From Algoriphagus resistens (GTDB lineage Bacteria; Bacteroidota; Bacteroidia; Cytophagales; Cyclobacteriaceae): 64,000 nucleotides of DNA. Position 1 is the first letter of the stretch, and every line of letters starts with the position of its first letter. The translations under genes were made by a program, and so were the position numbers. Below are positions 54,723-62,157 of this stretch, in pieces. Below the pieces are notes generated by a model that worked only from the letters and a program-made list of their open reading frames with translations, searched no databases and was not told the origin of the DNA. The stretch is from the NCBI RefSeq assembly GCF_001442615.1, contig NZ_LMXN01000001.1, positions 496,001 to 560,000 on the forward strand. Direction: 5' to 3'.

Positions 54723-55862
54723 ATGCACATCGTATTCCTAACTGGCGAGTACCCACTTCACAATAAAATTCATGGAGGTATAGGATCGTTTGTTCAGACG
54801 ATTGCAAAAGGGTTAATTAATGAGAATATAGCAGTTACCGTAATTGGATTTCACCCAACTGTTAATTCCGTTGATGATGATGGGGGAGTCAAGGTGATTT
54901 CACTCAGCCCAAGTAAAGTTCCTGGGTTAAAATGGTATTATAACTATCGGAAGCTGAACAATGAGTTGCGTAAATTGCATAGCAAATCACCTATATCGAT
55001 AATTGAGTCACCTGAATTGCAATTAGCTTTTCTTGATAAAATTCCCGGGGTTAAATATGTTATCCGTCTTCACGGAGGACATCACTTTTTCTCAGTTGGT
55101 GAAAACAGGAAAGTTAATTTCTGGAAAGGCTTTCAGGAGAAACGCTCGTTTAGAAAAGCAGATGGTTTCATCGCTGTATCGAACCATGTCAAGGAAGAAA
55201 CCCAGAGATTTTTAAGTTACGGCAGCAAACCAATTGAGATAATTAATTATCCTGTTTCTATTGAACGGTTTTACCCATCTGATCCTTCCAAGGTCAATAA
55301 GAACTCGCTGGTTTTTGCAGGTACTATATGCGAGAAAAAAGGAGTGAGACAGTTGCTGCAAGCATTGAAGTTACTGCATGTAGATTTCCCTGATTTACAT
55401 TTGAACCTGTATGGCAGGGACTGGAAATTCCCAGATGGTAGATCATATACAGAATTGATGCAGGTGTCTTTTAACCAAATTAAAGATCATTACACTTTTC
55501 ATGGTCCAGTAGAACAGGTCAAATTACCTTCAATATACGAACAAGCTGAAATCTGTATTTTTCCATCCCACTCGGAAACGCAAGGATTGGTAGCTCCTGA
55601 ATCTATGGCAATGGAAAAACCTGTCATTTTTACCCAACTTGGGCCAGGTCCAGAGACAATAAATCATGGGATAGATGGCTGGCTTTGTAATCCTTTGGAT
55701 CCTATTGATATTGCTGATAAGATTAAATTGGCTCTCAGCCAAAGGGACAGTTTTCCAGAGATTGGCCGTAGAGCTAGAGCCAGGGTGATCGAGAAGTTTT
55801 CACCTAAAAAAATCCTTAAATCTAATATAGTCTATTATACTTCCATCTGCCATCTGAAATGA
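54723..55862 (+). CDS. Family 4 glycosyltransferase
   Basis: 379 residues, GT-B fold. N-terminal GEYPLHNKIHGGIGSFVQTI, VIRLHGGHHFFS, donor domain LVFAGTICEKKGVRQLLQAL, and PSHSETQGLVAPESMAMEKPVIF with the EX7E equivalents. The SET(Q)GLVAPE form is common in GT4 members using UDP-sugars. It starts 2 bases after the preceding stop and overlaps the next gene by 4. Confidence 0.92.
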   Translation: MHIVFLTGEYPLHNKIHGGIGSFVQTIAKGLINENIAVTVIGFHPTVNSVDDDGGVKVISLSPSKVPGLKWYYNYRKLNNELRKLHSKSPISIIESPELQLAFLDKIPGVKYVIRLHGGHHFFSVGENRKVNFWKGFQEKRSFRKADGFIAVSNHVKEETQRFLSYGSKPIEIINYPVSIERFYPSDPSKVNKNSLVFAGTICEKKGVRQLLQALKLLHVDFPDLHLNLYGRDWKFPDGRSYTELMQVSFNQIKDHYTFHGPVEQVKLPSIYEQAEICIFPSHSETQGLVAPESMAMEKPVIFTQLGPGPETINHGIDGWLCNPLDPIDIADKIKLALSQRDSFPEIGRRARARVIEKFSPKKILKSNIVYYTSICHLK

Positions 55863-56995
55863 CCTTATTGATCGTTACACAGCTATCTCATGTTTTTAAA
55901 GACGGGAAGTATTATGCATATGGTCCATATACGAAAGAAATAAACATTTGGACCAAGTTTTTTAGCAAAATATACATTGTGGCACCATGTACCTTCAGTG
56001 ATAAAATCAGTGGGATTGATTTACCCTATCTTTCAACAAATATTGAATTTATAAGGGTCCCCTCATTTAATTTCATTAATCCGGTAAATGCGATTAAAGC
56101 ATTGGGGATTATCCCCTTGATTTTCTGGAAGATTCTCCGGTCAATGGGAAAAGCAGATCATATTCATCTTAGATGCCCTGGCAACATGGGGCTGTTGGGG
56201 TCTATAGGTCAGCTTTTTTTTCCTAGTAAAAAGAAAAGTGCTAAATACGCCGGAAACTGGGATTGGTCAATCAGACAGCCAAAGTCCTACCGGGTTCAAC
56301 AGTTTTTGTTGCGATCCACTTTTTTAACAAGAAACATGAAGACACTTGTATATGGAGAATGGCCTGACAAGACGGAAAATATCATTCCTTTTTTCACTGC
56401 CTCTTATTCTGATCTGGACGTTCTTCCTTTTATTCCCAGAAAGATTGGTGGATTTGAGACTCCCATAGAATTAATTTTTGTAGGAACACTATCAAAATAC
56501 AAAAATCCTGACATATGTATAGAGGTAGTGAAAATATTGAAGGGAAACAAAATTGCGTGCAATCTCCATTTATTCGGGGATGGGCCGCTTAAGAAAAGCT
56601 TGGAAGAACTCGTGGGAGTTTCAGAATTGGAAGGTTGCGTAACTATTCATGGCAATAAACCTGCTGAGTTCGTTAAGCGCTATTATCAGCAATCTCATTT
56701 TCTCATATTTATCTCGGATAGCGAAGGTTGGCCTAAAGTAGTTGCTGAATCAATGTTTTGGGGATGTCTCCCCGTCACAACAAAAGTTTCATGTGTTCCT
56801 CAGATGTTGGACTTTGGAAGCAGAGGGGTATTAGTATCTAAGAATCCTTCAGAAATAGCTGAACGGATACAGTTTCTGGCGAGTTGTCCTGATGAGTACA
56901 ACATAATGGCAAGGAAGGCACATGAATGGTCTACTGGTTATACGTTGGAGAAATTTGAATCTGAAATTGGAAGATTGGTAAATTCCCAGAGATAG
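55859..56995 (+). CDS. Family 4 glycosyltransferase
   Basis: 378 residues, GT-B fold. The acceptor domain includes ADHIHLRCPGNMGLLG, and the donor domain has LIFVGTLSKYKNPDICIEVV, LFGDGPLKKSLEEL and SEGWPKVVAESMFWGCLPVTT. The EGWPKVVAESM segment carries the two Glu of the motif. It overlaps the preceding gene by 4 bases (ATGA). Confidence 0.9.
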   Translation: MTLLIVTQLSHVFKDGKYYAYGPYTKEINIWTKFFSKIYIVAPCTFSDKISGIDLPYLSTNIEFIRVPSFNFINPVNAIKALGIIPLIFWKILRSMGKADHIHLRCPGNMGLLGSIGQLFFPSKKKSAKYAGNWDWSIRQPKSYRVQQFLLRSTFLTRNMKTLVYGEWPDKTENIIPFFTASYSDLDVLPFIPRKIGGFETPIELIFVGTLSKYKNPDICIEVVKILKGNKIACNLHLFGDGPLKKSLEELVGVSELEGCVTIHGNKPAEFVKRYYQQSHFLIFISDSEGWPKVVAESMFWGCLPVTTKVSCVPQMLDFGSRGVLVSKNPSEIAERIQFLASCPDEYNIMARKAHEWSTGYTLEKFESEIGRLVNSQR

Positions 56996-57100
56996 CGCTT
57001 TTGTCAACTATTCAATTCCGTCCGAGCGCTACTGTTAATCGCCATTCAGCAATGCCTAATTACTTCTGACTTCTACCCAAAACATCTCAAACTTTACCCA

Positions 57101-58177
57101 ATGAAAATAATGCAGCTTGTTGATTCCCTTAATTATGGTGGGACGGAACGTATGTCCATTAACATGGCTAATTTATTTTCTGAAAAAAGTATTCAGAATA
57201 TCTTGGTGTCGACAAGGAGAAGCGGCCCCATGGTTGAAAACTTAAATAAATCAACCAATTATTTAAGTTTAAAAAAGAAAAATGGACTCGATGTCTGGAC
57301 TTTCTTTAAACTATATTCCTTTGTCAAAAAACATAAGCCGGATGTTGTTCATGCCCATTCGACATCCATTTATTGGGGTACCCTTCTTAAAATCCTTTTT
57401 CCAAAGCTGAAATTGATCTGGCATGATCATTTTGGTCTAAGTGATCAATTGGAACAATACCCACGGAAAGAATTGAACTTCTTTTTGAAGTTCGTTGATG
57501 CGATTCTTGTGGTGAATGAGAAATTAGAAATGTGGTGGAAAGCAAAAAAGATATTGTCTTCGGACAGAATTTTCTTGATTTCCAATTTCCCATATGTTGA
57601 ATTCAAGGGAAGGGAAGGGATGGGCACCCCTGTAAAATTACTCCACCTGGCCAACTTTAGAAGGCAAAAGGATCATCTCAATCTACTGGAAGCTTTAAAG
57701 ATAATCCATCTTAGAGCAATTGATTTCAACATATCGCTAGTTGGAGAGATCGTTGAAGAGGACTGTTTCAAAGAGATCAAAAGTAGAATCACGGAGTACG
57801 GCCTAACTGAGAAAATAACTTTTTTGGGACCAAGTATTGAGGTAGATAAATTGCTGAACGAGTCGGATATAGGTATCCTTAGTTCTGTTTCAGAAGGGTT
57901 GCCTGTAGCATTATTAGAATATGGTCTGGCAGCATTGCCCACAATCTGTACAAATGTAGGGGATTGTGGCAAGGTGCTGCCCAGTGAAAAATATGGATGG
58001 CTTGTTCCTGCACAATCACCGATAGCTATGGCCAATGCGCTTACCTACGTGATGTCCAATCAGAATCAAGCGCTGGAAAGAGGTAAAAATCTCAGGGGAT
58101 TTGTTTTGAAAAACTTCGGCCCTGACAGGTTTCATCAGCTATATCAACAGATTCTTTCAGATCGTCCACAACCTTGA
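57101..58177 (+). CDS. Family 4 glycosyltransferase
   Basis: 358 residues, GT-B fold. N-terminal MQLVDSLNYGGTERMSINMA, the GG-E pattern of the family; HAHSTSIYWGTLLK; donor domain LLHLANFRRQKDHLNLLEAL and SSVSEGLPVALLEYGLAALPTI. It is separated from the preceding gene by 105 bases, more than elsewhere in this run, so it may have its own promoter or be a later addition. It converges with the membrane-protein gene at 58352. Confidence 0.92.
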   Translation: MKIMQLVDSLNYGGTERMSINMANLFSEKSIQNILVSTRRSGPMVENLNKSTNYLSLKKKNGLDVWTFFKLYSFVKKHKPDVVHAHSTSIYWGTLLKILFPKLKLIWHDHFGLSDQLEQYPRKELNFFLKFVDAILVVNEKLEMWWKAKKILSSDRIFLISNFPYVEFKGREGMGTPVKLLHLANFRRQKDHLNLLEALKIIHLRAIDFNISLVGEIVEEDCFKEIKSRITEYGLTEKITFLGPSIEVDKLLNESDIGILSSVSEGLPVALLEYGLAALPTICTNVGDCGKVLPSEKYGWLVPAQSPIAMANALTYVMSNQNQALERGKNLRGFVLKNFGPDRFHQLYQQILSDRPQP

Positions 58178-58351
58178 ACATAAGCTGCTGGGGATAAGTC
58201 CACACAAGGACTTTTTATACCATAGACTCTAGTTCGAGTAGGAGTTCTCCCTAAGATCGATTATTAGGATTGTAGAAAAAGTAAAACGAAACAACTGTTG
58301 AATTTTCCTGGGGTCAATTTCAGTTGAGGTTTCAACAAAATGTAATGTTTA

Positions 58352-60286
58352 TTACCGATTAATTTTCATCACCTGATAGCCATCGACTTGCCCTATTAAT
58401 TGGGAAGGGATGGGAAGATTATTTGCCCAGGGGTGCAGTTGGTCAATAATTAGAAATTCGAGATTTATTTCTGAAATAAAATCTAGTTGTGCCTTTTCAA
58501 TTTCATTTTCAGCGTATCCTTTCTCAAACGCATACTGATAAAACGGAGAGCCCACCACACCATTTACAATATATGCCTGTTGATAGGGGTTTACATTATC
58601 CCATTTGATATCGTATACCGAAAGATTTACAGGCCAATAGCCATTCATAAATCTCCTCATATTAATCATGGGGGTGACAGTTTTAGGGTTTCTCCCAAAG
58701 AAATCAGCGCCTTCGTAGAAATCTTTCCTGGTAATAAACCCGATTCGTGGGTAATTTTCCTTAGCGACTAATTTTTCTGCCAATTGTTGGTAATCCTCAC
58801 CGTTGATTTCCAATCCCTTTTTAAGGAATGGGTTGTTGAATATTAACCCTATGGTAAAAAAGGCTGATAAAACTGTCCATTTTCTCCACCCTAAGCAGTA
58901 ATGGTAAAATATCCAAATGGATGTAACTATGAAAATTTTTGTAAGCGGTTGGATGTAATTTTCAAAAATCTGGCCCCCGTCTACGATGAAATTAATCATG
59001 GATCCTCCTAACCATCCGGTAGCGGAAATAATAAGCAGCACCATAAGGGTTTCCTTTAGTCCTTCTGCTTTCGATAGTGTAGCCAAAATCTTTTTTCTTA
59101 AAATATATAGCAAGAGGAAGTAAGGCAGTAAGGGTATGATTTTCGACAAGAATACCTTTATAATGGAAATAAATAAGGTTCCATAGTTTTCTATCTTGCT
59201 ATAGTGTTCAATGATCAGTCCCTTTATCTCTATATAAGGGAGAATTTCCGTGGGACGGTTCACTATCAAATAGAACAGCACAAAAAACAATAGGATGCCG
59301 AATGAGAGTAAGATGGAATACCAATCTGGTTTACCTCGAAAGATCCATTCCAGAATCAGATAAATCAATATTCCTCCTATAACTGTAGGTAATGGTGTTG
59401 AGTATAGAAATACACTTATAAAGAGAGGGAATAGCCGTAAATCCTGTGATTTGTAAGAATAATTGAGCAGAGCATATACCAGACATGAGGCAATGATCAT
59501 TGCTTTAAGCTGCGATATATTAAAAATGGAATAATCTCCGTCTTTAACTTCGAAGCCGGAAAGAATAGAGATTTTCAAAGGGGCAATGAATAGTATTGCC
59601 AAGAAAATAAAAAGGAACTCAAAAGTTGTGAATTTAGATTTTTGTCTGAGCAAGGCTAGAAAACCCAACGTAAAGAGAGTCAGTAAGAAAGGATAAATTA
59701 CCAACGTTAAACCCTTATAATATAGTGTACCAGTAGAAGAGGAAATAATAGCCGCAGCCCATAGGTCAGAAAAGTGAAAATAATCAGGTTTTTGTTCACT
59801 CACATTTATCCAGTTGTAGAAATGGGTGGATTCTTTACCAAAGTAATTGATATAATCCGCTACGGCTGAGTAAAAATTGGCATCGCCCCAAAAGTAATGT
59901 AGTCCTCCTGAAAAGTCCTGGATTTGCCATAGTGCAATAACGAAATACAGGAGATTGAGTGCCGCAACGGCACTGTACCAAGAAAGGTCAGTTGCCTTGA
60001 ACCACTGCGGGTTTTCTTCTTTATCCCCCTTTTTACTGTGTCGGAGGATAAAATATAGAATGAGAAGCAATACGCCGCTGGCTATGGTATTGAATTCAGT
60101 CTTGTAGATTGCATAGCAGGTTACAATGAGGGTAAAACCCCAAAAATGTGCTAAAAACAGCCGATGTAGTGGGGTTCTATGTTTAACGGCTAAAGCCTTT
60201 GTGAAGGCCGCCCCGATGATGAAGCTACTCAAAGACCAGAGTAGAAGAATAAGGTATAAATAAAAAGCTTCTTTTATCTGAACCAT
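58352..60286 (-). CDS. Large polytopic membrane protein, hypothetical
   Basis: 644 residues on the minus strand with about 13 hydrophobic helices over residues 5-470, then a soluble C-terminal part of about 160 residues. A loop after the fourth or fifth helix contains YFWGDANFYSAVADYI and STHFYNWINVSEQKP, with an Asp-rich, aromatic composition that recalls periplasmic catalytic loops of GT-C lipid-linked glycosyltransferases. I recognise no named family. By position beside glycosyltransferases it may be a GT-C enzyme or an export factor; confidence in function is low, but the gene itself is clear. Confidence 0.72.
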   Translation of the reverse strand: MVQIKEAFYLYLILLLWSLSSFIIGAAFTKALAVKHRTPLHRLFLAHFWGFTLIVTCYAIYKTEFNTIASGVLLLILYFILRHSKKGDKEENPQWFKATDLSWYSAVAALNLLYFVIALWQIQDFSGGLHYFWGDANFYSAVADYINYFGKESTHFYNWINVSEQKPDYFHFSDLWAAAIISSSTGTLYYKGLTLVIYPFLLTLFTLGFLALLRQKSKFTTFEFLFIFLAILFIAPLKISILSGFEVKDGDYSIFNISQLKAMIIASCLVYALLNYSYKSQDLRLFPLFISVFLYSTPLPTVIGGILIYLILEWIFRGKPDWYSILLSFGILLFFVLFYLIVNRPTEILPYIEIKGLIIEHYSKIENYGTLFISIIKVFLSKIIPLLPYFLLLYILRKKILATLSKAEGLKETLMVLLIISATGWLGGSMINFIVDGGQIFENYIQPLTKIFIVTSIWIFYHYCLGWRKWTVLSAFFTIGLIFNNPFLKKGLEINGEDYQQLAEKLVAKENYPRIGFITRKDFYEGADFFGRNPKTVTPMINMRRFMNGYWPVNLSVYDIKWDNVNPYQQAYIVNGVVGSPFYQYAFEKGYAENEIEKAQLDFISEINLEFLIIDQLHPWANNLPIPSQLIGQVDGYQVMKINR

Positions 60287-60600
60287 AGCTAGTTGTAATT
60301 TTCAAAAAGGTGAGCTAAGTAACTGGCCTTTGTTTTTCAACAAAGAGATTAGTTTTTAGCCCTGCAAATTAGTGGTTTCTGAAGTATTTTAAGGTTTTTG
60401 AGATCCCTTTTTCAATAAATCAAGCCAGAGTTATCCTTAAAGCAGGCAAAACTATAATATCCTTAAGCCTTTGATAAAATGTTTTTTTTAAACCTATTTT
60501 ACTTCGGTAAATATCGTTGATAAACTAGCTTGTTCAAGGGGATTTGTGAAAAATCCAGGCTGGTGGAAACAGCTGTTTTTTTACTCTAAATTAATTAATT
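60287..60600. other. 314-bp divergent intergenic region
   Basis: Lies between the 5' ends of the membrane-protein gene (minus) and the LbH acetyltransferase gene (plus), so it must hold both promoters. I see no long open frame. Two small hairpins are present: CTTTGTT-TTTC-AACAAAG at 60328-60345, and a GGATTT/AAATCC pair near 60541-60557. No dyad or leader motif of the kind seen at 12.6 and 44.6 kb is present, and I could not pick a convincing -7 box. Confidence 0.5.
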
Positions 60601-61137
60601 ATGTGGGATCAACTCTCAAAATTTAAGTATGATCTTTTGCGCCTCTCGGGAAGAAATAAGCTTAGGATTCTTATACTCTGGCTTAACAGATCTTTCTGGG
60701 CGATTTTTATATATAGATTGGAAAGAGGGATGTTTTTGACATTTGGCAATGTTTACTCAGTGATTAGAATCCCGTTTTTGCCTGTTTTAAAATTTTTTGA
60801 GGTGTTTTCCAATGCGGAAATAAACTACAGGGCAGATATAGGAAAGGGTTTTTTGATCCTTCATTCTGCTCTGGGGATTGTGATCACGGGATATGCGCAG
60901 ATAGGTGATGATCTTACCCTTACCGGAGGAAATGTAATCGGAAGTAAGGATTCTGGAAAAGATGGTGATATTCTTCTTGGGAACAACTGTTTTTTGGGGG
61001 CAAATGCGGTTATTTTAGGACCGTTGAAGCTTGCCGATAACATTAAGGTAGGAGCTTCTGCATGTGTGGTGAAATCATGTCTCACTGATGGTTCTGCTTT
61101 GGGAGGAGTGCCTGCGAAAGAAATAATTAAACAGTAA
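60601..61137 (+). CDS. Left-handed beta-helix acetyltransferase (serine acetyltransferase-like)
   Basis: 178 residues. The N-terminal helical region (about 1-70, RLSGRNKLRILILWLNRSFW) is followed by a hexapeptide beta-helix: INYRADIGKGFLILHSALGI, ITGYAQIGDDLTLTGGNVIG, GNNCFLGANAVILGPL, IKVGASACVVKS and GVPAKEI. The HSALGI segment holds the catalytic His. It is CysE-like in fold but short and lacks the N-terminal CysE domain, so it more likely acetylates a sugar in the surface polymer. The gene starts after a long divergent region and is followed 28 bases later by a GT2 gene. Confidence 0.85.
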   Translation: MWDQLSKFKYDLLRLSGRNKLRILILWLNRSFWAIFIYRLERGMFLTFGNVYSVIRIPFLPVLKFFEVFSNAEINYRADIGKGFLILHSALGIVITGYAQIGDDLTLTGGNVIGSKDSGKDGDILLGNNCFLGANAVILGPLKLADNIKVGASACVVKSCLTDGSALGGVPAKEIIKQ

Positions 61138-61165
61138 TTGTATAACGGAACTTTAGATAGTCAAA

Positions 61166-62083
61166 ATGAAAATTTCCATAGTCACCCCATTTTTCAATGA
61201 ATCAGAAGGTATTTCTTTTTACTTCGAGAGGTTGGTTCCTATTTTGAACAATCTTGGCTATGAGTATGAGATTGTCTGTATTGATGATGGAAGCGAAGAT
61301 GAGACTTTTGAGATGTTGGTGTCCTACAAAATAAAATTCCCGCAGATGAAATGTGTACGGCTGAGCAGGAATTTTGGAAAGGAGGCTGCTCTTACCTGTG
61401 GGCTCAACTACGCAGATGGAGATGTGGTAGTGCCTATGGACTGTGATCTTCAGGATCCTCCGGAATTATTGGAGACTATGATTGAAGAATGGAAAAAGGG
61501 GTTTATGGTAGTGAATGCTAAGCGATCTGATCGGGATGAAGGATTTATGAAATCCGTGTCTGCACGGATTTTTTATAAATTGATCAACAAACTCTCAGAC
61601 AGTAACATCCCTGAAAACGTGGGAGACTTCCGTTTGATGGATAAGCGGGTAGTTCAGGCAGTCAACCAGCTTAAGGAAAAAACCCGTTTTATGAAAGGGA
61701 TTTTATCTTGGCCGGGCTTCAAAACCACATCCATCACCTACTCCAGGCCTTCAAGAATTCATGGTAAGCCCAAGCAGAATTACCTTAAACTTTTTGCTTT
61801 GGCATTCGATGGAATAGTGTCCTTTTCGGATATGCCTCTAAAAGTGATTGTAGGGACAGGATTTACCATAACATTTTTCTCATTTTTGTATTTGATTTTT
61901 ATTGTTCTGAGACCTTTTTTTATGGAAATCGATGTTGCAGGATATAGTTCTACTATTGCCATTATTCTGTTTTTGGGGGGAATGAATATGCTATCAATCG
62001 GTGTGGTCGGAATATTTATTTCAAAGATTTTCAACGAATCGAAAAACAGGCCGATCTATCTGGTAGAAAATGAAGTTATTTAG
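61166..62083 (+). CDS. GtrB/ArnC-type family 2 glycosyltransferase with C-terminal membrane helices
   Basis: 305 residues. Catalytic domain with VCIDDGSEDETFEML, VPMDCDLQDPPELLETMIEE (DxD), SDSNIPENVGDFRLMDKRVV. Two C-terminal hydrophobic helices (about 235-258 and 268-290) anchor it. This is the polyprenyl-phosphate glycosyltransferase type: it makes undecaprenyl-phosphate-sugar used by a GT-C partner in the periplasm. The large polytopic protein at 58352-60286 could be that partner (inference). Confidence 0.92.
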   Translation: MKISIVTPFFNESEGISFYFERLVPILNNLGYEYEIVCIDDGSEDETFEMLVSYKIKFPQMKCVRLSRNFGKEAALTCGLNYADGDVVVPMDCDLQDPPELLETMIEEWKKGFMVVNAKRSDRDEGFMKSVSARIFYKLINKLSDSNIPENVGDFRLMDKRVVQAVNQLKEKTRFMKGILSWPGFKTTSITYSRPSRIHGKPKQNYLKLFALAFDGIVSFSDMPLKVIVGTGFTITFFSFLYLIFIVLRPFFMEIDVAGYSSTIAIILFLGGMNMLSIGVVGIFISKIFNESKNRPIYLVENEVI

Positions 62084-62157
62084 TTTTACAATCCTGAATG
62101 CAGTCTAATTTGCTATTAGATTCCTTATATTTGAGTCTATCACCACCTAATCCATCC

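Noticed and set aside
56993..57031. TAGCGCT/AGCGCTA inverted repeat between two GT4 genes
   Set aside because: Only 7-bp arms with a 25-nt loop and no T tract. Too weak to call a terminator or operator.
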